A stretch of 62,265 nt of DNA, from the NCBI RefSeq assembly GCF_030700285.1, contig NZ_JAUYZJ010000032.1:1-62265 (forward strand), read 5' to 3'. Made by a program: the position numbers and the translations under genes. The notes under the pieces are model-generated. The model made no database searches. It saw nothing but the letters and a program-made list of their open reading frames with translations, and was not told where the DNA came from. This DNA is from Methylobacterium sp. NEAU K. Its GTDB lineage: Bacteria; Pseudomonadota; Alphaproteobacteria; Rhizobiales; Beijerinckiaceae. Positions 43,067 through 52,024 of the stretch are shown here, piece after piece; position 1 is the first letter of the stretch; every line of letters starts with the position of its first letter.

Positions 43067-43337
43067 CTGCCGTTCGGCTTCGTACCCCTCGAAACCGCAG
43101 CGACACCCCGAGAGACGACAGTGAGGTTAACATTCCCTTAATCGTCCGTCTCCAGGCCGTCCGCCGGGTGTGTCGTGTCTCCGTCCCTGCCGCTCGAACG
43201 CAATGACTAATCTATGTTGATATCCGACTGCGAGTTCCGTAGATAACGGCCACAATCAGTTGCATCTGCGCAAATATGCACTTGACTGGCGAGCGATCGA
43301 GACACGTTCATTGGCCACTCCCACGCGAGAGGGGCCC

Positions 43338-43895
43338 ATGGAAGACAGCATTTCGTTGCCGCAGGAAGAGCAGGTCGATTTCATCGAGCTGACTGCCGAC
43401 ATCGTGTCGGCTTACGTAGCCAACAACTCCGTGCCGGCGCCCGAACTGCCGACGCTCCTCTCGGGTGTTCACGCGGCGCTGGCCAGCCTGGGCCAGACCA
43501 GCGGGCCGGCCGAGCCGGACTTCAAGAGGCCGACTCCTGCACAGATCAGGAAATCGATCAGCCCCGACGCGCTGATCAGCTTCATCGACGGCAAGCCGTA
43601 CAAGACCCTGAAGCGGCACCTCACCGGCAACGGCCTGACCATTGAGCAGTACCGGCAGCGCTACGGACTGCCCGCCGACTACCCGACGACGGCGGCGAAC
43701 TACTCGGCGATGCGTGCCGAGTTCGCCCGCACCGCCGGCTTGGGCCACAAGCGCAGGAAGCCCGTCCCGAAGCTCACCGTGATCGCGGAGACCGTCGCCG
43801 AGGAGCCGGCGTCCGACGGACACGGTGCGGCTGCCGAACCTCTCGCGAAGCCGGCCAGGGCCCGCAAGCCGAGGAAGGCCGAGACGAAGGCGTGA
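43338..43895 (+). CDS. MucR/Ros-like transcriptional regulator lacking zinc ligands
   Basis: A 185-residue MucR-family protein. The N-terminal dimerisation region is FIELTADIVSAYVANNSVPA, and the DNA-binding fold is recognised by SPDALISFIDGKPYKTLKRH then LTIEQYRQRYGLPADYP. Classical Ros/MucR proteins carry Cys residues in the CLEDGK loop and two His after it. Here the first Cys position is Ser81, the second is Ile83, and only His94 remains. A basic Ala/Lys/Pro tail ends the protein. The ATG at 43338 follows GAGAGGGG, and the AT-rich 200 bases upstream suggest a regulated promoter. Confidence 0.83.
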   Translation: MEDSISLPQEEQVDFIELTADIVSAYVANNSVPAPELPTLLSGVHAALASLGQTSGPAEPDFKRPTPAQIRKSISPDALISFIDGKPYKTLKRHLTGNGLTIEQYRQRYGLPADYPTTAANYSAMRAEFARTAGLGHKRRKPVPKLTVIAETVAEEPASDGHGAAAEPLAKPARARKPRKAETKA

Positions 43896-44371
43896 GCGGC
43901 GCATCCGGCCGAGCCCTGGGCGGCTCCGGCCGCTGATGCGGTCCAGGCGCCGGCTGCGGTCGGGCTTTGCGTCCGTGGCATGCAGCCAACCAGGCGCAGG
44001 TCGGTCTCCGCCGCCTCGTCTGATCCGACAATGTCCGACGACAGGTTCGTCCGGTCGAGCGCGAGCCGATCCGAAGTCATCGCTCCGCCGCGACTGTCGG
44101 CCGGCAGGCTTTCGCGCTCGTTCCGCGGGGGGGCAAGATCGGGGCTCGAACCGCGTGGCCCGCGAGGAGGCCTCTGATGATTCGCACGCTCTGCTGGGGG
44201 GCGCCGCGCCCTGAGGCGGCCGCTCAGCGCGAGCCATTCGGCTGGCTCCACGCGATCGCCGGCTCATCCGAGTCCAAGACGTCTTTCGGCGGGTTACCGA
44301 ACCGGCACACGCGGAAACGGCATCTGCCTTTTTGAGCGGCCCGAAGACGGCCGCCGTCGCGGAGGATCACC
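43896..44371. other. Intergenic region upstream of the MFS gene
   Basis: About 475 GC-rich bases with only shadow frames. I see no hairpin terminator or clear promoter. Confidence 0.4.
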
Positions 44372-45715
44372 ATGGCCGAGACCGAGCTGGAACGGTCCGC
44401 GATGCGGCGCATCGGGTGGCGGCTCGTGCCGTTCCTGATCCTGGCCTACTTCGTGTCCTTCCTGGATCGGGTGAATGTCGGCTTCGCGGCGATCCAGATG
44501 AACCATGATGTCGGACTGACTGCCACGGTATTCGGCTGGGGCGCCGGGATCTTCTTCCTCGGCTACTTCCTGATGGAGATCCCCAGCAACCTGATGCTGG
44601 AACGGTTCGGGGCGCGGCTGTGGATCGCCCGGATCATGGCGACCTGGGGGCTCATCTCCATCGCCATGGCGCTCGTGCAGGGGCCGTGGTCGTTCATCGC
44701 CCTGCGCTTCCTGCTCGGCGTGGCCGAGGCCGGATTTTTCCCGGGCGTGATCCTGTATCTCACCTACTGGTTTCCGTCGGCCTACCGGGCGCGGATCGTC
44801 GGCATCTTCATGATCTCGATCCCGGTCTCGTCGTTCCTCGGCTCGCCGATCTCGGGCGCGCTGCTCGGCCTGAGCGGCTGGGGCCTGCGCGGCTGGCAAT
44901 GGCTGTTCATCCTCGAAGGGCTGCCCGCCGTCCTGATGGCGGCGGCCGTGCTGTGGCTCCTGCCCGACGGGCCGAGCCGCGCCGCGTGGCTGCCCGCAGC
45001 CGAGCGTGTCTGGCTGGCGGAGCGTCTCCAGGAGGAGGGCGCCCGGAACGCCGCGCGCAGCGGCGGGGCCGAGCGCCCCTCACTCGGGGAGATGCTGCGC
45101 GACCGGCGGCTGATTCTGTTTGCGGCGATCTATTTCGGCTCGACGGCGAGCAGCTACGGCCTGACCTTCTGGACGCCGCAGATCGTCAAGAGCTACGGCC
45201 TCGGCAACGTCGAGACCGGCCTCTTGAACAGCGTCCCCTACGGTGTCGCATCGTTGGCGATGATCCTGTGGGGCCGGCACAGCGATCAGGTGGGCGAGCG
45301 TCGCTGGCATCTGGCGATCCCGTTCCTGGTCCTGGCCGCGGGGCTCGCAGGGGGCACGATCCTGTCCGGTATCGCCCCGCTGGTCTGCGCGCTGACCGTG
45401 GCGGCCACCGGCGTCTACATGCTGAAGGGGCCATTCTGGGCCCTGGCGACCGAGGAACTCCCGCCGGCCGCGGCGGCCGCCAGCATCGCGGCCATCAACG
45501 CCGTGGGCAATCTCGGCGGCTTCCTCGGGCCCTATCTGATCGGCGCGATCAAGGACGCGACGGGCAGCTTCAACCTCAGCCTGACGCCGCTGATCCTGTT
45601 CGCCCTGGTTTCGGCCGGCCTATCGCTCGTGCCGGGGTGGGAACGCGCGGCGCCATCCATGCCCCAAGCCGCGCCGGACCGGCGACTGGCCGCGCGCAGG
45701 GGCGGCGGCGCCTGA
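44372..45715 (+). CDS. MFS transporter, anion:cation symporter (ACS) family
   Basis: A 12-helix carrier of 447 residues. The start WRLVPFLILAYFVSFLDRVN and VGFAAIQMNHDVGLTATVFG, then GIFFLGYFLMEIPSNLMLER, are typical of the ACS family, which imports organic acids such as tartrate, phthalate or hexuronates. The A-motif-like WGRHSDQVGERRWHLAIPF links helices 8 and 9. The C-terminus is a short basic tail. The substrate is unknown and no catabolic gene lies beside it. Confidence 0.88.
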   Translation: MAETELERSAMRRIGWRLVPFLILAYFVSFLDRVNVGFAAIQMNHDVGLTATVFGWGAGIFFLGYFLMEIPSNLMLERFGARLWIARIMATWGLISIAMALVQGPWSFIALRFLLGVAEAGFFPGVILYLTYWFPSAYRARIVGIFMISIPVSSFLGSPISGALLGLSGWGLRGWQWLFILEGLPAVLMAAAVLWLLPDGPSRAAWLPAAERVWLAERLQEEGARNAARSGGAERPSLGEMLRDRRLILFAAIYFGSTASSYGLTFWTPQIVKSYGLGNVETGLLNSVPYGVASLAMILWGRHSDQVGERRWHLAIPFLVLAAGLAGGTILSGIAPLVCALTVAATGVYMLKGPFWALATEELPPAAAAASIAAINAVGNLGGFLGPYLIGAIKDATGSFNLSLTPLILFALVSAGLSLVPGWERAAPSMPQAAPDRRLAARRGGGA

Positions 45716-45782
45716 GCCACTCGGCCAGTCGCCGGCTTATGCTAAAGCTTGCGGCGACCGACGAATCAGCGGAGTCGATGGC

Positions 45783-46838
45783 GTGCGTGCCGGTTCCAGA
45801 TTGTCCGAGCGCTGGTTCACCCGCGCGCTCTGGCTCGTCGCGCTGCTCTTCGCGGGGTTCCTGATCGGGCTTGGCTCCCTGATCGTCGGAGACCTGCCGC
45901 AGGTGGAGCAACGCTACACCCTCGGACAGTTCCTCGATACCGACCAGGCCCGGGCCTCGGCCGACATCCTGAAGCAGATCCGCCGGGATCAGGACGATAA
46001 CCGGCGCCGGATCGAACAGGAAAGGCTCGCCCTGGAGGCGGCCCAGGCGGCCTCAGAGGGTGCGCGCGAGACCTTCGCCAACTGGCTGAAAACCCGGGAC
46101 GCGACGCAGCGCGTCGACCAGGATCCAGGCCTGATCGCGCGCACGCTGCAGCTCGACACGCTCAAGGACGCGGAGCGGGCGGTCGAGGAGCGGCTGGCCG
46201 CCCTGGCGCGAACGGGCCTCGACCTGTCTGAGCGGGAGGCGGCTCAGGCGCAGGCGGACGGCGCGTTGCGCGCAGCGGCCCAGCAGAAGCGCGACGCGGC
46301 CGAGCGCGGCCAGGAACTCCGGGTGTTCGGCTACCGGCTCGCCTTGACCCTGCCGCTGCTGGCGCTGGCCGGATGGCTGCTTCTGAAGCGGCGGCACACG
46401 CGCAACTGGCCGTTCGTCTGGGGCTTCGCGCTGGCCGCGGCCTTCGCGTTCTTCGTCGAGCTGGTCCCCTACCTGCCGAGCTACGGCGGCTACGTCCAGT
46501 ACGGCGTGGGCGTGCTCGTGACGCTGATCGGGGGGCGTTCGGCGATCAACGCCCTGCACGCCTACCGCCAGCGGCAGGCCCTGGTCGAGGCGCGGCCCAA
46601 CCAGGAACGCCGCACGGAGATCGCGATCGATCAGGCGCTGGCGCGGTTCGCCAAGAAGATCTGCCCCGGTTGCGAGCGGCCCGTCGCCTTGGGCGATCCG
46701 GACACGAACTTCTGCCCGCATTGCGGGCTCGGCCTGTTCGAGCGCTGCCCGGCCTGCACGCAGCGCAAGAGCACCTTTGAGCGATTCTGCCACGCCTGCG
46801 GCCACCAGAGCGCGGGCGCGGCTATCCCGGCCGCGTAG
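45783..46838 (+). CDS. Membrane protein with coiled coil and C-terminal zinc ribbons
   Basis: A 351-residue protein of unknown function. Order: N-terminal helix (LWLVALLFAGFLIGLGSLIV), a periplasmic coiled coil of about 150 residues (DILKQIRRDQDDNRRRIEQE onward), two or three membrane helices (LALTLPLLALAGWLLLKRRH and FVWGFALAAAFAFFVELVPY), then a cytosolic tail with two zinc-ribbon knuckle pairs (CPGCERP with FCPHCG, CPACTQR with FCHACG). The start is a GTG at 45783. It converges with the histidine kinase gene. Confidence 0.7.
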   Translation: MRAGSRLSERWFTRALWLVALLFAGFLIGLGSLIVGDLPQVEQRYTLGQFLDTDQARASADILKQIRRDQDDNRRRIEQERLALEAAQAASEGARETFANWLKTRDATQRVDQDPGLIARTLQLDTLKDAERAVEERLAALARTGLDLSEREAAQAQADGALRAAAQQKRDAAERGQELRVFGYRLALTLPLLALAGWLLLKRRHTRNWPFVWGFALAAAFAFFVELVPYLPSYGGYVQYGVGVLVTLIGGRSAINALHAYRQRQALVEARPNQERRTEIAIDQALARFAKKICPGCERPVALGDPDTNFCPHCGLGLFERCPACTQRKSTFERFCHACGHQSAGAAIPAA

Positions 46839-46863
46839 AGGGCTCCGAGGCCCGGTCGGTCCC

Positions 46864-49017
46864 TCAATGGGCGGTCGACGGATCCGGTGCCTGCGACGTC
46901 CGGCCGACCGCCTGGCTCAGGACACGCCCGAGCTGGTCGGCGGAATAGGGTTTGTGCAGCAGATCGAATCCGTGGGTGCCCTCCTGGGCCAGGACGTTGC
47001 TGTAGCCCGACGCCAGCACGACCGGCAGGTCCGGCAGGCGGCGCGCCAGCTCCTGGGCCAGGGCGAGGCCGCCCATGCCGGGCATGACCACATCCGAGAA
47101 CACCACTTCGAACCCGCCTCCGTCCCGGCCAAGCCGGTCGAGCGCCTCCTCGGCATTGGCCGCCCAAGTGGTCTCGTAGCCGAGATCCTGCAGGATCTGG
47201 GTGGCGAACTGGCCGACCTCGACGTTGTCCTCGACCACCAGAACCCGCTGCCCCGCGCCCAGAGGCGCCTGCGGCGCCGAGGCTCCGTCGGTCTCGTCGG
47301 CCTCGCGGTCAACCTCGACCTGTGGGAGGTACAGGGTGAACGTGGCCCCGCGCCCCGGCGTGCTCGTCACGTCGACGTTGCCGCCTGACTGCTTGGCGAA
47401 GCCGAAGACCTGGGACAGGCCTAGGCCGGTGCCCTTGCCGACCTCCTTGGTGGTGAAGAACGGCTCGAACAGGCGGCCGAGATCACGCTCCGGAATGCCC
47501 GCGCCCGTGTCGGTCAGCGACACGGCCGCGAAGGCGGACCGCGCGCCGGCATGGCCGCGGATCGCCGGCATGGTGCTGCCGCCGGCCAACCGCAGGGTCA
47601 GCGTCCCCTCGCCATCCATCGCATCCCGGGCATTGACTGCCATGTTCACTAGCGCGGTCTCAAACTGGCTGACATCAGCCCGGATGTAGCAGGGCTCGTC
47701 CGGCACCTCCGCGACCACGCGGATGCGGGCGCCGATCACCGTATCGAGCATGTCGGCGATCCCACGCACCTTCTGGCCGACATGGAACACCTCGGGCTTG
47801 AGCGCCTGGCGGCGCGCGAAGGCCAGCAACTGGCCCGTGAGCTTGGCCGCGCGGTCCACCGTGTCGGAGACCGCGTCGAGATAGCGGGCCTTGCGCGCCT
47901 CCGGCAGCTCGGGCCGGCGCAGGAAGTCCACCGACGAGCGGATGATGGTCAGCAGGTTGTTGAAGTCGTGCGCCACGCCGCCGGTGAGCTGGCCGACCGC
48001 CTCCATCTTCTGCGACTGCCGCAGGGCCTCTTCGGTCTGCATCAGCTCGCTGGTCCGCTCGGCGACGCGCTGCTCCAGCGTGTCGGTCAGGGTGCGCAGC
48101 ATCATGATGGCGCGGTCGCGCTCGGCCTCGACGGCCCTGCGGTCCTCGACGTCGATGAGCACGCCCGGGAAGCTCAGGGGCGTCCCGTCCGGTCCGAGAT
48201 CGACGCGGCCGTTCGCCTCGATCCAGTAGTACTTCCCGTCGGTGCGCCGCACCCGGTACTGGTGCGCGTAGGCGCCCCCGCGGCTGACCGCCTCGTCGAT
48301 CGCCGCGATGAGACCCTGGCGGTCGTCCGGATGGACCGTCGCGATCACCTGTTCCAGGCTGAGCCCGACGCGACCCAGGGCGGGATCGAGGCCGAAACTG
48401 CGCGCGAAGCCCTCGTCGACGGTGAACGCGTCGGCATGCAGGTCCCAGACCCAGGTGCCGATGATCGCGCCGGCCGAGAGGGCGAGCTGGATGCGGTCGG
48501 CATAGACCTTGGCGAGCGCCTGGCTCGCCTGCAGCCGCTGCTCGGCGAGCACGCGCTCGGTGGTCTCGACCACGAAGGCGATGACCCCGGCGGGCCGGCC
48601 GCTCTCGTCGAGCACGGGCGAATAGTCGAGGTTCATCCAGACCTGCTCGGGCCGGCCGTAGCGGTGCAGGATGAGTTCCTGGTCCTTGTAGGAGAGCGTG
48701 CCGCCGGAAAGCCCGACGCGCATGACGTTGTCGTTGAAGTCGGCCACCTCCGGCCAGCCCTCGCGCACCTTGGAGCCGAGGAGCTGCGGATGCCGGCCGC
48801 CCGCGAAAACCGAATAGGCATCGTTGTAGATCATGATGCCGTCCGCGCCCCAGAGCAGTACGATCGGCACCGGCGACAGCAGCAGGGTGCTGACCGCGGA
48901 GCGCAGGCTCTGGGACCAGCCCTCGATCGGCCCCAGGGGCGTCGCGGCCCAGTCGTAGGCCCGGACGATCGCGCCGAGCTCGCCGCCACCGGGCAGGAAT
49001 GCAGCCGTGGCGCTCAT
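46864..49017 (-). CDS. Hybrid sensor histidine kinase (PAS-PAS-HisKA-HATPase-REC)
   Basis: A 717-residue soluble kinase. Order: a PAS-like domain (YDWAATPLGPIEGWSQSLRS, WMNLDYSPVLDESGRPAG), a PAS/PAC domain near 180-295 (RIQLALSAGAIIGTWVWDLH), a coiled coil, HisKA with phospho-acceptor His350 (GGVAHDFNNLLTIIRSS), an HATPase_c domain (VNARDAMDGEG, DTGAGIPERDLG, GTGLGLSQVFGFAKQSGG) and a C-terminal receiver with Asp642 (VFSDVVMPGMGG). There are no membrane helices, so the signal is probably cytosolic. The ATG at 49017 starts it; the open frame to 50175 is a shadow of SelO. No separate response regulator lies beside it. Confidence 0.88.
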   Translation of the reverse strand: MSATAAFLPGGGELGAIVRAYDWAATPLGPIEGWSQSLRSAVSTLLLSPVPIVLLWGADGIMIYNDAYSVFAGGRHPQLLGSKVREGWPEVADFNDNVMRVGLSGGTLSYKDQELILHRYGRPEQVWMNLDYSPVLDESGRPAGVIAFVVETTERVLAEQRLQASQALAKVYADRIQLALSAGAIIGTWVWDLHADAFTVDEGFARSFGLDPALGRVGLSLEQVIATVHPDDRQGLIAAIDEAVSRGGAYAHQYRVRRTDGKYYWIEANGRVDLGPDGTPLSFPGVLIDVEDRRAVEAERDRAIMMLRTLTDTLEQRVAERTSELMQTEEALRQSQKMEAVGQLTGGVAHDFNNLLTIIRSSVDFLRRPELPEARKARYLDAVSDTVDRAAKLTGQLLAFARRQALKPEVFHVGQKVRGIADMLDTVIGARIRVVAEVPDEPCYIRADVSQFETALVNMAVNARDAMDGEGTLTLRLAGGSTMPAIRGHAGARSAFAAVSLTDTGAGIPERDLGRLFEPFFTTKEVGKGTGLGLSQVFGFAKQSGGNVDVTSTPGRGATFTLYLPQVEVDREADETDGASAPQAPLGAGQRVLVVEDNVEVGQFATQILQDLGYETTWAANAEEALDRLGRDGGGFEVVFSDVVMPGMGGLALAQELARRLPDLPVVLASGYSNVLAQEGTHGFDLLHKPYSADQLGRVLSQAVGRTSQAPDPSTAH

Positions 49018-49545
49018 CCCTGGTGCGGCTCCCGCGCGTTCGCTGCGGCATCCTGTGCAGCCCTCAGGTCGGACTCCCGACGGGCCATCGAACCCTGCCC
49101 GCGCCCGTCGCGCAAGCGCCGTACTGCGCGCGTCCCGTCGCCGAGGGCGCCGCGGCGGCCGGTGGCCGGCAGGCGTTCGGCGACCGCCCGCAGGTCGGGG
49201 CTCAGCGATATCGAGGCGGGTCCGCGCGCAGCCATGGGCGCGGCATCGCCCGTGGGAACCGGTCTTACAAGCATCCCGCGCGCGTTTCGGCCGGGAGGGT
49301 CGGTCCTGAGGCTTGTGCGCCACACGTGGCCGGACGACCCGGGAGAAAGCCGGGGCCGGCCGGGCGGATCCGCTCCCGGGCTGTCGGATACGAACCCGGG
49401 ACCGGATCTCCGGCGCCGTGACTGCGCCGTCGGGCACCAGATCTGCGCCGTGCAAAACTCTGGGCGGCCGGAATCCTTGGCAACTCGGGCTGTCTTCAGG
49501 GAACCCGGTGCGGCCGCGCTTGCTCGCCGGGTTCGTCGGCCATAG
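49018..49545. other. Divergent intergenic region between the histidine kinase and SelO
   Basis: About 530 GC-rich bases. Frames are open in several phases, but none has both a plausible start and protein-like composition. Promoters for both divergent genes are expected here but are not recognisable. Confidence 0.4.
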
Positions 49546-51030
49546 ATGCCGATGATGACGGCGATCCCCTTCGACAACAGCTACGCCCGCCTGCCGGAGC
49601 GATTCTTCGCGCTCCGCACACCGACACCCGTGGCCGCCCCGAGCCTGATCCGCCTGAACCACGACCTCGCCCGGAGCCTCGGCCTGGATCCGGACTGGCT
49701 CGCAGGTGCCGAGGGGGTGGCGGCCCTGGCGGGAAACCGAGTTCCGGACGGGGCGGCCCCGCTCGCGGCAGCCTATGCGGGACATCAGTTCGGCCAGTTC
49801 GTGCCGCAGCTCGGCGACGGTCGCGCCATCCTGCTCGGCGAGGTGGTCGACCGGGCGGGCCGCCGCTGCGACATCCAGCTGAAGGGATCCGGTCCGACGC
49901 CGTTCTCCCGGCGGGGCGACGGCCGTGCGGCACTCGGGCCGGTGCTTCGCGAGTACCTGGTCAGCGAGGCCATGGCGGCGCTCGGCATCCCGACCACCCG
50001 GGCGCTGGCCGCCGTGGCGACGGGCGAGCCCGTGGTGCGCGAGACGCTGCTGCCCGGCGCCGTGCTTGCCCGCGTGGCGGCGAGCCACATCCGGGTCGGC
50101 ACCTTTCAGTACTTCGCGGTCCGGGGCGATGTCGAAGGCCTGCGGGCGCTGGCCGACCACGTCCTGGCCCGGCATTATCCGGAGGCCGCAGACGCCTCAC
50201 GCCCCTACCGGGCGCTCCTGGAGGGCGTCGTCGCCCGACAGGCCGACCTCGTGGCGCGCTGGCTGCTGGTCGGCTTCGTCCATGGAGTGATGAACACCGA
50301 CAACATGTCGATCGCCGGCGAGACCATCGATTACGGTCCCTGTGCCTTCCTGGACGCCTATGATCCCCGGACGGTCTACAGCTCCATCGACCAGCACGGG
50401 CGATACGCCTACGGCGAGCAGCCGCGGATAGCGCTTTGGAACCTGACGCGTCTGGCCGAGACCCTGCTGCCGCTGCTGGCCGCCGACGAGACCGAGGCTG
50501 TCGCTGAGGCGGAGGCCGTCCTGTCCGGCTACGCGCCGCGCTTCGAGGCCGCCTATCATGGCGGCCTCGCCCGGAAGCTCGGGCTCACCGAGGTCCGGGA
50601 GGGCGACGCCGCGCTGGCGAGCGACCTCCTCAAGCGGATGGCCGAGAACCAGGCCGACTTCACCCTCACGTTCCGGGCCCTGTGCGACGCGGCCGAGCGG
50701 CCGGACGACGATACCTCGGTCCGCGACCTGTTCGTCGACCCGACGGCCTATGACGGCTGGGGCTCGCGCTGGCGGGACCGGCTGGTCCTGGAGGGCCGCG
50801 ATGCCGCCGCGACGGCCGCGGCGATGCGGCGTGTCAATCCGGCCTTCATCCCGCGCAACCATCGCGTCGAGGCGATGATCGAGGCGGCGGTGGAGCGGAA
50901 CGACTTCGCCCCCTTCGAGGAACTCCTGGCGGTGCTGTCCTGTCCCTACGACGCGCAGCCCTCCTACGCCCGCTATGCCGAGGCGCCCGAGGGCGGCGGG
51001 GTGGGCTACCGGACGTTCTGCGGCACCTGA
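49546..51030 (+). CDS. selO: SelO-family protein adenylyltransferase (YdiU)
   Basis: A 494-residue SelO pseudokinase that AMPylates Ser, Thr or Tyr of target proteins and is linked to redox stress in bacteria. The family start FDNSYARLPERFFA is present, as are AAYAGHQFGQFVPQLGDGRA, QLKGSGPTPFSRRGDGRAAL (nucleotide loop) and HGVMNTDNMSIAGETIDYGP (metal-binding and catalytic Asn/Asp). The conserved Cys near the C-terminus is seen in the final FCGT. The ATG at 49546 is used; one at 49555 is also possible. Confidence 0.93.
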   Translation: MPMMTAIPFDNSYARLPERFFALRTPTPVAAPSLIRLNHDLARSLGLDPDWLAGAEGVAALAGNRVPDGAAPLAAAYAGHQFGQFVPQLGDGRAILLGEVVDRAGRRCDIQLKGSGPTPFSRRGDGRAALGPVLREYLVSEAMAALGIPTTRALAAVATGEPVVRETLLPGAVLARVAASHIRVGTFQYFAVRGDVEGLRALADHVLARHYPEAADASRPYRALLEGVVARQADLVARWLLVGFVHGVMNTDNMSIAGETIDYGPCAFLDAYDPRTVYSSIDQHGRYAYGEQPRIALWNLTRLAETLLPLLAADETEAVAEAEAVLSGYAPRFEAAYHGGLARKLGLTEVREGDAALASDLLKRMAENQADFTLTFRALCDAAERPDDDTSVRDLFVDPTAYDGWGSRWRDRLVLEGRDAAATAAAMRRVNPAFIPRNHRVEAMIEAAVERNDFAPFEELLAVLSCPYDAQPSYARYAEAPEGGGVGYRTFCGT

Positions 51031-51059
51031 GTCGGCATCGACCGTGCTGGCGCGCAGCC

Positions 51060-51278
51060 TTACAAATGCGGCCACGCATAGATTTCGTGCACGCCGCCGC
51101 CCTGCCGGAACCAGTGAACCCGGGTTGCGGGGTTGAAGCCATGATCCTGGTAGGAAGCGGCGATCATCGAAACGATCGACTGCGCCTCGCTTCGATCGTG
51201 AATATCGTAGGCCAGAAGCAGGGGCGGGTACCCGTCGGGTCGAGCCAGATCGCGAATAAAGATGGAATAGGACGTCAT
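51060..51278 (-). CDS. Small protein of unknown function
   Basis: A 72-residue protein beginning MTSYSIFIRDLARPDGYPPL and ending VHWFRQGGGVHEIYAWPHL. The fold looks like a compact alpha/beta unit (LLAYDIHDRSEAQSIVSMIA), rich in aromatic residues. GAGG lies eight bases before the ATG at 51278, and two further in-frame starts lie just upstream. An AT-rich stretch at 51300-51380 is the probable promoter region. Confidence 0.65.
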   Translation of the reverse strand: MTSYSIFIRDLARPDGYPPLLLAYDIHDRSEAQSIVSMIAASYQDHGFNPATRVHWFRQGGGVHEIYAWPHL

Positions 51279-51569
51279 ATCCATCACCTCTGCGACACAA
51301 ATCTTTATTCATACACATGCCTGGAACGCGATGGACGTTCATTTTGCGCTTATATTAGTATTAACGAATTTTAACACAAATTCCGACATTTGATTCACCC
51401 GAGCTTTGCCCGATCGGACGATGGCCGGTTCGAACACGGCGCCCCTGTTGCGGAACCGGACCGACCGTTGAGCCGGTGGCTGGCGCCCGCGAAGGCGAGA
51501 CATCGCCGGTTGCCCTGGCGTGGGCTTCGGCTCCAGGCGTCCGGCGGCCCGACCGGAACGGAGGGGGGA

Positions 51570-52016
51570 TCAGGTTGTGAGCGGCCGCCGATCGATCGCG
51601 ACCGGCGCCACGCCCACCAGTTCGATATGGCCGCGCAGGAGATCGGCCGCCGCGTCGTTCCTCCCGGCCTCGCACAGGGCGAGGATCTGCATGTGCTCCT
51701 GTTCCGCGTGGTCGACGATCCCGGATGCCGTCAGCCCTGCAGCAGGCTGGAAACGATGCCCAGCGAGCGCGGGCGCTCCGCGTACCGCAGCAGGTCGAGG
51801 TGGAAGCGCTGGTTCAACTCGCCCCATCACAGGATCTCGCGGGCTTTCAGAGGGGCGCCTTCCACTTCCGAGAGGCTGCGAAGTCATTGGAAATCTCGTT
51901 CCGTGAAGTGCCGCGCGGAGCCTATCAGCAACTCCGGCTCAAGCCCGACACGAAGAAGATGTCCTTGACCTCGTCCACGGAGAGGCCCGAGACCGCCGCC
52001 CCGTGATCGGGCACGA
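51570..52016 (-). pseudogene. Truncated, frameshifted GntR/FCD-family regulator
   Basis: A decayed GntR regulator. On the minus strand, pieces of the typical sequence appear in successive frames: VPDHGAAVSGLSVDEVKDIF (end of the winged helix and linker), GLEPELLIGSARHFTERDF, NQRFHLDLLRYAERPRSLG, and finally EQEHMQILALCEAGRNDAAA then DLLRGHIELVG, the metal-binding FCD helices. At least two frame changes are needed, and one frame contains a stop (before WGELNQRF). The winged helix-turn-helix is absent because the LysR gene ends at 52025. The target gene is unknown. Confidence 0.8.
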
Positions 52017-52024
52017 TCAGCGCT

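Noticed and set aside
46864..50175. 1103-codon minus-strand frame as one giant kinase
   Set aside because: The first 386 codons are antisense to SelO and intergenic DNA and have shadow composition. The kinase starts at 49017.
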